Notes under the pieces: model-generated
What the model was told of the DNA's origin: nothing
Seen by the model: the letters and a program-made list of their open reading frames with translations, nothing else
Databases searched by the model: none
Shown here: piece by piece, positions 51,454 through 59,853 of the stretch
How positions within the stretch are numbered: position 1 is the stretch's first letter
Layout of the letters: each line of letters begins with the position of its first letter
Made by a program: the position numbers and the translations under genes
Assembly: GCA_011525685.1 (NCBI GenBank)
Contig: WYBW01000022.1
Coordinates: forward strand, 248,001-312,000
Source: Verrucomicrobiia bacterium
GTDB lineage: Bacteria; Verrucomicrobiota; Verrucomicrobiia; Limisphaerales; JADLHS01
DNA: 64,000 nt
Direction: 5' to 3'

Positions 51454-52404
51454 ATGGCAAAACCTGCATTGGGTCGCGGATTGGGCGCATTGTTGGGTGG
51501 CACTCCGGTCATCCCCAAACCAGCGCCGGTCCCGCCAACTGAACCAACCACCCCGATCATCGTGGTGCCGCCTCCGGCACCCGCACCCATGCCAGACCCG
51601 CGCGACCAGGTCCAACGGGTGCCGTTGGATCGCATCCGACCCGGATCGCTCCAACCGCGCAAGGATTTCCCGCCCGAAAGTTTGCAGGAATTGGCCGATT
51701 CGATCCGTCAGCAGGGCATCGTTCAGCCTTTGATCGTGCGCCAGCAGAGCGGGCATTTTGAGCTGATCGCCGGCGAGCGCCGCTGGCGGGCCGCCCAACT
51801 CCTGGGCCTGACCGAGGTGCCCGTGCTGGTCCGCGAGGCCGATGACCGAGCCGTGCTGGAGATGGCGCTCATCGAAAACCTCCAGCGCGAGAACCTGAAC
51901 CCGATCGAGGAAGCGCAGGGTTACGCGCAACTGGTCGGCCAGTTCCAACTCACGCAGGAGGAGGTCGCCGCCAAGGTGGGCCGCAGCCGCGCCGTCGTCG
52001 CCAACGCCCTGCGCCTGCTCAAGCTGCCGGCCGTCATTCAATCCTACGTCCGTGAGAACCGGCTCTCCGTGGGGCACGCGAAAGTCATCCTGGGCCTGAC
52101 GGATGAAAAGCACCAGAAGCTGGCCGCCGAGCGCGTCATCAAGGAGGCGCTCAACGTGCGCCAGACCGAAGGATTGGTGGCCAAGCTGCTGGCGCGAGAG
52201 AGTCATCGCCCGGTGAAGCCGGGCGTCATCACGCCCTTGCCCAAGGACGCAAACGTGGCGGATTTGGAGAGCCGCTTGCGCGAGCGCTGCGGGACCCGCG
52301 TGCAGTTGCGCTACCATCAAGGCAAAGGCGCGATCGAGATTTCCTTTTTCAGCGATGCTGAACTGGAGCGCATCCTGCAAATCCTTGGAGTCGGGCCCGA
52401 GTGA
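51454..52404 (+). CDS. parB: Chromosome-partitioning protein ParB
   Basis: 316 residues. The ParB start LGRGLGALLGG is followed by a Pro-rich linker (~17-48) and the ParB/Srx CTPase domain: RKDFPPESLQELADSI, QQGIVQPLIVR, then the CTP motif GERRWRAAQ at 107-115 and ENLQRENLNPIEEA. A helix-turn-helix (~160-215; TQEEVAAKVGRSRAVVANALRLL) and a C-terminal dimerisation region complete it. ParB binds parS sites near the origin and loads condensin. No ParA gene or obvious parS (TGTTTCACGTGAAACA-type) is near it in this window, so it may be isolated from its partner. Confidence 0.95.
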   Translation: MAKPALGRGLGALLGGTPVIPKPAPVPPTEPTTPIIVVPPPAPAPMPDPRDQVQRVPLDRIRPGSLQPRKDFPPESLQELADSIRQQGIVQPLIVRQQSGHFELIAGERRWRAAQLLGLTEVPVLVREADDRAVLEMALIENLQRENLNPIEEAQGYAQLVGQFQLTQEEVAAKVGRSRAVVANALRLLKLPAVIQSYVRENRLSVGHAKVILGLTDEKHQKLAAERVIKEALNVRQTEGLVAKLLARESHRPVKPGVITPLPKDANVADLESRLRERCGTRVQLRYHQGKGAIEISFFSDAELERILQILGVGPE

Positions 52405-52449
52405 CCGCTCCCAGCCAGCCGCTCCAACCTTTCCGATGTTTCCCAAGAA

Positions 52450-53571
52450 ATGAATACTCCTGAACTGCGCGAACAGTGCGCCCAAAAACTCCAGGCGGCC
52501 GAAGGCCGCGCCCGCCAACTCAAGGCGTTCGTCGGGCTGGACGGTTTCGTGGATGAAATCCTCCATGTGGTGGACAAACGCGAGAGCGCGGAGAAATACC
52601 AACGCCTGCCCACCATCGCCAAGCTGGCCGATCGGCTGCAGGCCGCCGCCGGCAAGAGCACCAACATCGAATTGGTGGGCCAGATCACCAAGCTCGGCGG
52701 CAACGGACCGATCATGGCCAATGCCCTGGCCAACCTGGGGTTGAAAGTGTCCTACCTCGGCAACCTCGGGTATCCCAACCTGCATCCCGTCTTCACCGAC
52801 TTCGCCAAACGGGCGGAGGTTCATTCCATCGCCGAACCGGGCTATACGGACGCGCTCGAGTTCGAGGACGGCAAGATCATGCTCGGCAAGCATCAGTCGC
52901 TCAAGCAGGTCAACTGGGAGAACATCAAATCGCGGTTCGGTCTGGAGCAGTTCGTCTCCCGGTTCAACGGCTCGGACTTTGTCGGGTTCGTCAACTGGAC
53001 GATGTTGACCTACATGAACGACATCTGGTCGGCGATTCTGCGGGAGCTTTGCCCCAGGCTGAACGGGCCGCGCCGCACGTTGTTCTTCGACCTGGCCGAT
53101 CCGGAGAAACGCACCCACGAGGACATCCTCAAGGCGCTGGAGCTGATTTCGGCTTTCGAGCAGCACTTCGATGTCATCTTCGGATTGAATGAAAAGGAAT
53201 CCTCAGAAATCGGGAAGAACCTGGGTTTGGACACCCGCGATCATTCGCCCGAGGGCCTGGTGAACCTGGGCCGGCAAATCCTGGAACGCGTGCCGGTCAA
53301 TACGCTGGTGATTCATCCAACCTCGTATGCCGTGGCCGTCAGCAAAACGGACGCCGCCACCGTGGAAGGACCGTTCACGCTCAAGCCGCTCATCACGACT
53401 GGCGCGGGCGACCACTTCAACGCCGGGTTTTGCCTGGGCAAACTGCTCGGCCTCGACAATGCGATGAGCCTGCTGGCCGGCGTCTCGACCAGCGGATTCT
53501 ATGTGCGCACCGCCAAAAGCCCGGGCATCGCGGACCTGGTGACCTTGCTTCGCAACTGGCCAACGGCATGA
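52450..53571 (+). CDS. PfkB-family sugar/nucleoside kinase
   Basis: 373 residues. N-terminal GLDGFVDEIL fits the PfkB substrate-binding strand, with KLGGNGPIMANALANLG following (~81-97), and the C-terminal signature TTGAGDHFNAGF (~316-327) has the catalytic Asp 321. The first position is Thr rather than the usual Asp (DTGAGD). PfkB kinases phosphorylate sugars or nucleosides with ATP. The substrate is unknown; sequence context with peptide deformylase (overlap of 4 bases) gives no clue. Length is typical. Confidence 0.88.
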   Translation: MNTPELREQCAQKLQAAEGRARQLKAFVGLDGFVDEILHVVDKRESAEKYQRLPTIAKLADRLQAAAGKSTNIELVGQITKLGGNGPIMANALANLGLKVSYLGNLGYPNLHPVFTDFAKRAEVHSIAEPGYTDALEFEDGKIMLGKHQSLKQVNWENIKSRFGLEQFVSRFNGSDFVGFVNWTMLTYMNDIWSAILRELCPRLNGPRRTLFFDLADPEKRTHEDILKALELISAFEQHFDVIFGLNEKESSEIGKNLGLDTRDHSPEGLVNLGRQILERVPVNTLVIHPTSYAVAVSKTDAATVEGPFTLKPLITTGAGDHFNAGFCLGKLLGLDNAMSLLAGVSTSGFYVRTAKSPGIADLVTLLRNWPTA

Positions 53572-54146
53572 TTCTGGAGGTCGTCAAGTATGGTCACCCG
53601 ACGCTGCGCCAGAAGGGCGCGCGCATTGAGACGATCACACCCGAAGTCAAGGAACTGATCGCGGACATGTTCGAGACGATGTACGCCAACAAGGGCGTCG
53701 GGCTGGCGGCCCAACAAATCGGGCAGGCGCTCCAACTGACGGTCGTTGACGTGCGCGGAGTGACGGACCGGCCTTCCTCGCTCGAACTCCAGGGCAAACC
53801 CGCAAACGTGCAGGACTTCATGCCGCTGGTGTTGATCAATCCGGAGATCACTCCCGTGGGCGATCCCGCCACCGGCCCGGAAGGTTGTCTCAGCTTCCCC
53901 GAAATCTTCGCGGACATCACGAGGCCCGAGTTCGTCGAAGTCAAGGCGTTGGACGGAGACGGCAGACTGATGGAATTCCGCGCTGGCGGTCTGCTTTCCC
54001 GCGCGGTGCAGCATGAGGTGGATCACCTCAACGGCATCCTTTTCATTGACCGGATGGATCGCAAGACGAAGGAGAATCTTCGAGCTGAACTGGACGAATT
54101 GCAGACGGCCACGCGCGAGCGGTTGCAGTCCGCCAGGAAGAAGTGA
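53568..54146 (+). CDS. def: Peptide deformylase
   Basis: 192 residues. All three deformylase motifs are intact: GVGLAAQQ at 43-50, EGCLSF at 105-110 with the metal ligand Cys 107, and QHEVDHL at 148-154 with His 149, Glu 150 and His 153. It removes the formyl group from nascent proteins at the ribosome. The ATG at 53568 overlaps the PfkB stop (ATGA), so translation is coupled. A charged ~20-residue tail is present at the C-terminus. Confidence 0.97.
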   Translation: MILEVVKYGHPTLRQKGARIETITPEVKELIADMFETMYANKGVGLAAQQIGQALQLTVVDVRGVTDRPSSLELQGKPANVQDFMPLVLINPEITPVGDPATGPEGCLSFPEIFADITRPEFVEVKALDGDGRLMEFRAGGLLSRAVQHEVDHLNGILFIDRMDRKTKENLRAELDELQTATRERLQSARKK

Positions 54147-54192
54147 CCGAGCCAATGACGGCTGTTTGTCGCGACTTTCATCAAACCATCCG

Positions 54193-54423
54193 TCAGGCGG
54201 CCTGCAGTTCTTCGATTCGAGTGATGTGGATGATTGCGCGGCGAACGAACCGTTCGGCAATCCCGTTCGGGTCTGGGTTGACGCCTATTTCCACGGCGTT
54301 CCGGCTCACCAAAGCCATGTCGTGGTTGGTGATCTCATAAGCAGCGCCATCGGAGAGGCAGAGGCGAAAAGGTTTGAAGTCCTTCGCGGTGAGCAATTCT
54401 CTGATTTGTTCGGCATTGAACAT
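54193..54423 (-). CDS. Small conserved hypothetical protein, Verrucomicrobia-type
   Basis: 76 residues: an N-terminal short helix, then YEITNHDMALVSRNAVEIG. I recall near-identical short proteins in verrucomicrobial genomes, usually as stand-alone genes. Function unknown. It is on the minus strand between two gene groups, with no obvious operon partner. The composition is protein-like and the frame is free of rare codons, but support is by pattern memory only. Confidence 0.6.
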   Translation of the reverse strand: MFNAEQIRELLTAKDFKPFRLCLSDGAAYEITNHDMALVSRNAVEIGVNPDPNGIAERFVRRAIIHITRIEELQAA

Positions 54424-54521
54424 GATTCCATAGTAATCGCGATATCGTCGTTTTCAACCCATCCTCTCCCGTCGGGCTGAGGCCACACCGGTCGTCTGGT
54501 CGGAATCGCGAACCCCGGCCG

Positions 54522-55013
54522 TTACGGCGGCGGTTTGGCCCGCTCGCGAAGTTCGTTCAGGTCCTTGACAACCGCGTTGTAGTTGGTGGCCAGTTCGTTG
54601 AACCTGATGATGGAGGCGTTGAGTTCATCCGCCAGTTCGCGGATCCGGTTGTTGGCCTGTTCCAGGTGCCTGTCGCGGACCTCCACGGCGGTCGCCCAGT
54701 TGGTCAGGGTCGCCCTCAACTGGTCGCGTTCCGCCGCCACTTGACGGAGCTGTCGTTCGGCGGTCAGGAGTTTTGCCTGGGTTTCGTTCAATCCCGCCTG
54801 GGTCGTGGTCAGGGAATCCTTGAACTCCAGGAGGTCCGCCTTGAGGCCGCGCGCGTCGCGTTCCTGTTCCACCAGCCTGCCTTCCAGATCCAGACGCGCC
54901 TTTTCCAACCGGTTGATCTCGAGGTTGAGTTGCCGGTCGTGCCGCCATTGCGCGACACAGAGCACGACCAGCGCGAGGACTCCGATCAGATTGACATAGT
55001 GCAACCGCTTCAT
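54522..55013 (-). CDS. Membrane-anchored coiled-coil protein of the Ton cluster
   Basis: 163 residues: one N-terminal membrane segment (~8-22), then one continuous coiled coil rich in Leu/Glu/Arg/Gln to the end. It would project into the periplasm. It is the last gene of the ExbB-ExbD group, and its start overlaps the ExbD stop. Coiled-coil partners of Ton/Tol-like motors (TolA-, PomB- or similar) occupy this position in other genomes, so it may link the motor to the envelope (inference). No family recognised. Confidence 0.65.
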   Translation of the reverse strand: MKRLHYVNLIGVLALVVLCVAQWRHDRQLNLEINRLEKARLDLEGRLVEQERDARGLKADLLEFKDSLTTTQAGLNETQAKLLTAERQLRQVAAERDQLRATLTNWATAVEVRDRHLEQANNRIRELADELNASIIRFNELATNYNAVVKDLNELRERAKPPP

Positions 55014-55450
55014 GGGGCGGAGATCGCAGACTCCGGCAGGGGCCGGATTTCAAACGCCACCTTCTGGATGCCGGTGGAGCGCACGGCGTCGAGCACCCGG
55101 ATGATGTCGCCGTGACGGGCGTCCGCGTCGCCACTGATGAAGACACGGACATTTTCGTTCGTGCGATGCCAGGCCGTCAGGCGCTGGGTCAGTTCGTTCA
55201 GGCCGACAAGCTGCTTGTCGAAGTAGGCTCGACCACTTTTGTCCACGGAGATGCTGACAAAATCGCCCTTGATTTCCAGGGTCGCGGTCACGGCGGTGGG
55301 GAGATTCACCTTGAGGCTCTTGAGGTTCACCATGCTCAGGCTCACCAGCATGAACGCCGCGAGGAGAAAGAACATGATGTCAATGAGCGGAATGATCTCG
55401 ATCCGCGCATCGCTCTCGGCCGGGAGTTTGGAACCAAGTTTAACCGGCAT
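55010..55450 (-). CDS. exbD: ExbD/TolR-family proton channel component
   Basis: 146 residues. One membrane helix (~21-44) holds the conserved proton-carrying Asp 24 (PLIDIMFFLL). The periplasmic part (~45-146) has the family fold. It works with ExbB at 55504 to energise TonB. The ATG at 55450 lies 53 bases downstream of the ExbB stop; the gene's stop overlaps the coiled-coil gene start. Confidence 0.92.
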   Translation of the reverse strand: MPVKLGSKLPAESDARIEIIPLIDIMFFLLAAFMLVSLSMVNLKSLKVNLPTAVTATLEIKGDFVSISVDKSGRAYFDKQLVGLNELTQRLTAWHRTNENVRVFISGDADARHGDIIRVLDAVRSTGIQKVAFEIRPLPESAISAP

Positions 55451-55503
55451 GGAAATCGGGGGGTGGCTCGGCGTTCGCGAATTGTGAATCGGCCTTCAAT
55501 TCA

Positions 55504-56214
55504 TCATCGGGGGGAGTCGTCCACCGCGCCCACCGCCTCGCCGCCCGGGCGGGCGGCCCGTCCGCGCGCAAAGGCCTCCACGTCGTGCCCGTGGTGGCGG
55601 CCCGATTCAACCAGCAACTCGACGTGATTGATGGTGCGCTCGAGCCGCGAGCGGAATTGCGCGAGCTTGCGATGGAAGAAATTGTAAGGCAACAGACACA
55701 GAATGGCGATGCCCAGTCCGCACGCCGTCGCAATCAATGCTTCGGCAATGCCGCCGCTGACCTTTACCGCCGCCAGCTCCTCGTGCCCGACGAAATGAAA
55801 GGAATCCATGATGCCGATAACCGTGCCCATGAGGCCCAGCAACGGCGCCATCGTGATGAAAGTGCCGAGCACCCACAGGCGTTTCTCAGCCCGCTCGATT
55901 TCCCGCATGGCCCGCAACTGCATGGCCCCCAGCAGCGAGGCGTGGGCGTGCAGCAGTCCCTCGCGCACGGTGATGAGGTACGGATCGTTCGTGCGTTCGC
56001 CCAGGCTGGCCGCGCGTGCGAAGTCGCCATGGCTGATGGCGGCAAATGCCTCGTTCAGCGCGGCGGGCTGGCAGCGGCGCTTGAGATGCCACCACCAGAG
56101 TGAACGTTCCACCAGGACGAAAAGCGCGGCGATGAGGCACACCAGCATCGGCCACATGAGCAAACCGCCCCGCAGAAAGAAATCAACGGCAAGATGAGCC
56201 AGCATGGGTTTCAT
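55504..56214 (-). CDS. exbB: ExbB/TolQ/MotA-family proton channel component
   Basis: 236 residues with three membrane segments (~10-37, ~105-130, ~150-175), the last two being the ExbB pore helices; LGLMGTVIGIMDSF and GGIAEALIATACGLGIAI are family signatures. It forms the pentamer around ExbD and supplies energy to TonB. The gene ends 53 bases before exbD and starts 19 bases after the TonB stop, in the usual order. A second ATG three codons later is possible. Confidence 0.93.
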   Translation of the reverse strand: MKPMLAHLAVDFFLRGGLLMWPMLVCLIAALFVLVERSLWWWHLKRRCQPAALNEAFAAISHGDFARAASLGERTNDPYLITVREGLLHAHASLLGAMQLRAMREIERAEKRLWVLGTFITMAPLLGLMGTVIGIMDSFHFVGHEELAAVKVSGGIAEALIATACGLGIAILCLLPYNFFHRKLAQFRSRLERTINHVELLVESGRHHGHDVEAFARGRAARPGGEAVGAVDDSPR

Positions 56215-56233
56215 GGTTCGGGACTCGGCGACT

Positions 56234-56980
56234 TCACTTCGCGATCTGGAAACGGATGGCCACTTCGTAAAGCCGCGCCGGTCCGGCGGGAAAATGCCAG
56301 CGTTCGCGCACCACTTTCAAGGCCGCTTCATTCAACAGCGGCCACGGACACGATTCGACCGCCTCGGCCTGGAGCACACGTCCATCTTCACCCACGGACA
56401 GGCGGACGACCACCGTTCCTTCCTGGCGTTGACGTTCGGCCTGGCGCGGGTAATTGGGTTTGGGCTGGTTGCCTTCGCCCTCGCCCAGCGTGAGTGGTCG
56501 GACAGGCGGAGGCGCCGGCTGCGCGTTGCCGACGGGACGGCTGACGTACTCCGCCCGGCTGGCCTCAACGACCCGCGTCGGTCCGGCCACGGGCAGCGCA
56601 AAGGCGATGGCGGGACTTGGTTGTGCAACAGCAATGGGCAGGGTGATGGCGGGAGTCGCGAAGGTGTCCGGCGGCGGGGGCGGCGCCGAGGGATCCGGCG
56701 GCTGCGGTTCGGAATCCGGCGGCGGGCTTGGGGACAGGTCCACCTGCAACTGCTGCGCCAGCAACGGTTCATCCCGAACCTGCCGGGCGTGCGGTCGTTC
56801 ATAACTCAGGACGAACCCGAGCAAGCCGACGAGCAAACAAGAAACCCACAAAAGCAGTGTCAACGCAGGCAGGCTGGCCGAGTCCTCGGCATCCGGCCAG
56901 AGCACCACCCCGGCGCACGCCGCGCCGTCTGGCTCGGTCGTCTGAGGCGAGGTTTGATCACCCGGGTCCGGAATTCGCAT
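56234..56980 (-). CDS. tonB: TonB-family energy-transducing protein
   Basis: 248 residues from the ATG at 56980. Membrane anchor ~37-58, then a Pro-rich periplasmic linker (~70-155, SPSPPPDSEPQPP and similar) and the TonB C-terminal domain (~155-248) starting at NYPRQAERQRQEGTVVVRL. It transmits energy from ExbB/ExbD to an outer-membrane receptor, presumably the receptor encoded just upstream (57007-59586), which ends 27 bases before. The TTG at 56992 is a less likely start. Confidence 0.9.
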   Translation of the reverse strand: MRIPDPGDQTSPQTTEPDGAACAGVVLWPDAEDSASLPALTLLLWVSCLLVGLLGFVLSYERPHARQVRDEPLLAQQLQVDLSPSPPPDSEPQPPDPSAPPPPPDTFATPAITLPIAVAQPSPAIAFALPVAGPTRVVEASRAEYVSRPVGNAQPAPPPVRPLTLGEGEGNQPKPNYPRQAERQRQEGTVVVRLSVGEDGRVLQAEAVESCPWPLLNEAALKVVRERWHFPAGPARLYEVAIRFQIAK

Positions 56981-57006
56981 GGTTGTGGCCAAATGCTCAC
57001 AGACGA

Positions 57007-59586
57007 TTAGAACCGTGCCGTGATCGCAAAGCGAGCCTGAATCGGCTCGACCGGATGGAAGTGGATTTCCTCCCTGGCCGCCGCGGTGGGCGAGATGCGC
57101 GACTCGTAGTAGTAATCAATGTCATGATCCCGCCGGTCGAGGATGTTCAATACCTCGGCCGAAACCGTCCAAGTCTTGTTGATGCGCCAGCCAATCCGTC
57201 CGTTGAGCAGAATGGTCTCGTCGGAACGGACGCTGTCATCCTCGATGAGCGGGCGCGGTCCGAAGTAACGCAACCGCAGGCTGGCGAAAAATCCGCAGTC
57301 GTGCCGGTAGGTGATGCCCGCCGCAATCACGCTCTCAATCGAACCGGGAATATAGTCGCCTGCCGGATCATGGTCCCGGAAGCGGGCGTGCGAGAAGGAG
57401 AAGTCCGCGTCAAGGGTGAGGGATTTTGTGAGGTTGTAGAAGTTGGCCCACTCAACCCCGAACCGGCGGCTGGGCCGGCTGGCCTCGGTCGCCCCGGCGT
57501 CCCCTACGAAGATGAGTTCCGAATCAATGTCCAGCCACCAGAAGGACAGCGTGCTCTGCAACCCGTCCACCGCCAGCGTGCGCACGCCGATCTCCGCGCC
57601 GTAGGTCTGCACCAAGGGATCGGCTCGCGAGACCGAATCTCCAGTCACCGGATCAACCGTGGTGGTCGCGCCGCGGCCGTCGTTGCTGTGAAAACCAAGA
57701 CCGCCCTGCACATAAACTTCCGTTTTCGCCCAGGGACCAAAGATCAAGCTGAGTTTCGGACTGGCGATGGCATCGCTCCGGATGTCGGAATTCGCGGCGA
57801 GGGTGCTGTCCACGTCGAAATTGTAAAAATCGCCGCGCACGCCGGCCACGCTGCGGACTTTCTCGCCCCACTGCAACGTGTTCTTGTAATAGAGGCCGAA
57901 GCTGGTTTGCACGATGTCGTCTTCCCGCGTGGTCGCAGGGATAGTCCCGCCCGCCTTCGCGACGCGATTGCGGGCCTGCGTATTGAACAATCCGTTCTCG
58001 ATCCAGTCGTTGCGCATCTGCAAGCCGAAGGTGTTTGCCACTTCGCGCCCGAACCATTCGCCATAGAGTGTATGGTCCGCGACGAGTCCGATCGCCACCC
58101 GCTCGTCCACCTGCTCGAATTGATCCCCCAGATCGGGATCGGTCAGGAAGTAGGTGAAGTTCGAAAACAGGTCCATGTCGTAGTAGAAGCCATACGCCAT
58201 GAGCCGGGTGGAGGAGTGGTCGTCGGCGCGGTGCAATTCCGCCTGTAAGCTGTAGCGTTGTGATTCGCCGCCGGTGGTGCGGTCCAAGGAGTCGTAGAAC
58301 GAAATCAGACCCGTATCTATGGCGCTCTGCGCAACCTGGTCGCTGGAGTTCCATTCGCCGTGATAACCGCGCGCGGTGATGCTGAACCCGTTGGCGTCGT
58401 CGCCCTGGCTGTAAGTGACCTGACCGTTGAACTTCCAGTAGTTGTCCGGCTTTTTCCACGGACCATCATGATGAAGGATTTCTCCCGCGTAAAGCAGCCA
58501 GCCCTCGCCGACCTTGGGCGAGGAGGCGAAAACGCCGCGCCCGTAACCATACATGCCGGCCTCGGCAATGGCGATGCTCTCCGGCAGGACCTTGAACGTC
58601 TCCAGATGCGCCGCGCCCGCCGAGGAGAAGTCTCCGTTCTCGGCGTAATAGACCCCCTTCTGGTAGTTCACGCGCTGGACCAGTTCCGGGATGACAATGT
58701 TCATGTCCGTGTAACCCTGCCCATGACCGTGCGACGGAAGGTTGACAGGCATGCCGTCCAGGCTCGTGTAAAAATCCGTGCCGTGATCGAGATTGAAGCC
58801 GCGCAGGAAATACTGGTTGGCCTTCCCGCCACCGGCGTGCTGCGTGATGATGACTCCGGGAACGGTTTCGAGGATTTCGCCCGAGCGCAGAATGGGCCGC
58901 TCCGCAAGCTGCGCCGCGCCCACCGTGCCTTGGTTGGCGGACTCCGCCACGCCGATCAAACTGTCGCCACGGCCTTCCACAATGATCGGCGCGAGCCGCG
59001 TGGGAACTTCGGTCGCCGGCGCGTTCGTGCTGGTCTGGCCAAAAGCGTTGCCGCCGACGAAGCAACCAAAGCCCACCATCGCCACCCTCGTCACCAGCAC
59101 TCCGACACCGTGCAACAGCAACGTGGCCAGCACGAACCCAGCCATGAAGGAGGCGACACTGGTGGTAACCGGCACTTCGCTGCCGTGCGCCAGTCCGTGG
59201 AAGAAGGCGAAGAAAGCCACCAGGGCCAGGCTCACGGAAGGTTTCACTCTTGCCGGCTCAATCAGCAGCATCCCGAACACCGGCACCGACAGCATGAGGA
59301 TGAATTCCACTCCAGGCAGGCGCAGGCCGGAAGCGCCCAGCACCGCACCCAACGCCATCACACCGACGAACAGGAGCGGCACACGCCATAGAGCGCGGCC
59401 TCCTTTGCGCGCCGCCCACACGCCGACCGCCACCATCACCAACAAATGATCCCAGCCCTGGAGCGGGTGGTTGAACCCGGCGGATAGACTGTTCCCGCCG
59501 TGGCCCGCGGAGTGCGCCAGCGCCAGACCGGGAAGCAAAAACAGGAAACCAGCAGTTAAAACAAGCGGACTGAGAGCGGTTTTCAT
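57007..59586 (-). CDS. HupE/UreJ domain fused to a TonB-dependent receptor
   Basis: 859 residues from the ATG at 59586. Residues ~1-165 are a HupE/UreJ-type nickel/cobalt permease domain with signal-like N-terminus, the signature NHPLQGWDHLLVMVAVG (~39-55) and FFHGLAHGSEVP. Residues ~165-185 (VTRVAMVGFGCFVGGNAFGQ) look exactly like a Sec signal peptide. Residues ~195-320 form a receptor plug domain, and ~330-859 a beta barrel ending in ARF. Inner-membrane permease and outer-membrane receptor in one frame is topologically impossible without cleavage or separate starts. A GTG at residue 165 (59094-59092) has CGGAG five bases upstream. The TonB-ExbB-ExbD genes lie directly downstream. Confidence 0.9.
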   Translation of the reverse strand: MKTALSPLVLTAGFLFLLPGLALAHSAGHGGNSLSAGFNHPLQGWDHLLVMVAVGVWAARKGGRALWRVPLLFVGVMALGAVLGASGLRLPGVEFILMLSVPVFGMLLIEPARVKPSVSLALVAFFAFFHGLAHGSEVPVTTSVASFMAGFVLATLLLHGVGVLVTRVAMVGFGCFVGGNAFGQTSTNAPATEVPTRLAPIIVEGRGDSLIGVAESANQGTVGAAQLAERPILRSGEILETVPGVIITQHAGGGKANQYFLRGFNLDHGTDFYTSLDGMPVNLPSHGHGQGYTDMNIVIPELVQRVNYQKGVYYAENGDFSSAGAAHLETFKVLPESIAIAEAGMYGYGRGVFASSPKVGEGWLLYAGEILHHDGPWKKPDNYWKFNGQVTYSQGDDANGFSITARGYHGEWNSSDQVAQSAIDTGLISFYDSLDRTTGGESQRYSLQAELHRADDHSSTRLMAYGFYYDMDLFSNFTYFLTDPDLGDQFEQVDERVAIGLVADHTLYGEWFGREVANTFGLQMRNDWIENGLFNTQARNRVAKAGGTIPATTREDDIVQTSFGLYYKNTLQWGEKVRSVAGVRGDFYNFDVDSTLAANSDIRSDAIASPKLSLIFGPWAKTEVYVQGGLGFHSNDGRGATTTVDPVTGDSVSRADPLVQTYGAEIGVRTLAVDGLQSTLSFWWLDIDSELIFVGDAGATEASRPSRRFGVEWANFYNLTKSLTLDADFSFSHARFRDHDPAGDYIPGSIESVIAAGITYRHDCGFFASLRLRYFGPRPLIEDDSVRSDETILLNGRIGWRINKTWTVSAEVLNILDRRDHDIDYYYESRISPTAAAREEIHFHPVEPIQARFAITARF
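59092..59104 (-). promoter_or_regulatory. Internal Shine-Dalgarno and GTG start inside the HupE-receptor fusion
   Basis: Minus-strand CGGAG (59104-59100), a five-base spacer and GTG (59094-59092) in frame with the receptor. Initiation here would give an ordinary receptor precursor starting (M)TRVAMVGFGCF with its own signal peptide. Confidence 0.5.
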
Positions 59587-59661
59587 GGATGCTTGAGCGG
59601 GGAGTGCGCCGCCTCGAAGCCATCGAGCATCGCGCCGCCCAAGGCGGACCGTGCTCCTGCG

Positions 59662-59698
59662 ACACGCGGTAAGCGACCGCTGTAACCGCAAGGCGTGT
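59662..59698 (-). other. Possible hairpin in the leader of the HupE-receptor gene
   Basis: Complementary segments ACACGC/GCGTGT with an inner GGT/ACC and a five-base bulge could form a stem in the transcript ~75-110 bases before the start codon. No known riboswitch consensus (in particular no cobalamin-type box) is visible. Significance uncertain. Confidence 0.25.
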
Positions 59699-59819
59699 TG
59701 TGGTTCAGGCATGGCTGTTGCGGACGACTTGTTGCTTATAGGCCCGACTTCGCACGGGTGACAAGACGTTTTTCCCGATGAGGAGGTTTTCAGAAACAGA
59801 ATTTGAGTTCAAATCCGCA

Positions 59820-59853
59820 TTGACGCCCTGCCCTCGCGGCCTAGGCTGTTCGC
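59820..59853 (+). promoter_or_regulatory. Possible leaderless promoter before the HupE gene
   Basis: TTGACG (59820-59825), 16 bases, TAGGCT (59842-59847), ending six bases before the ATG at 59854, the same spacing as before parB. No Shine-Dalgarno follows. This is consistent with a transcript starting at the ATG (inference). Confidence 0.4.

Noticed and set aside
50968-53166. 732-codon minus-strand frame over degP, parB and pfkB
   Set aside because: Antisense to three well-recognised genes, no domain or plausible start.
56728-58248. 506-codon plus-strand frame opposite tonB and the receptor
   Set aside because: Composition is typical of antisense frames; the receptor on the minus strand is certain.
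59587-59853. Cobalamin or nickel riboswitch before the HupE-receptor gene
   Set aside because: No B12-box or NiCo-type consensus; only a modest hairpin can be drawn.
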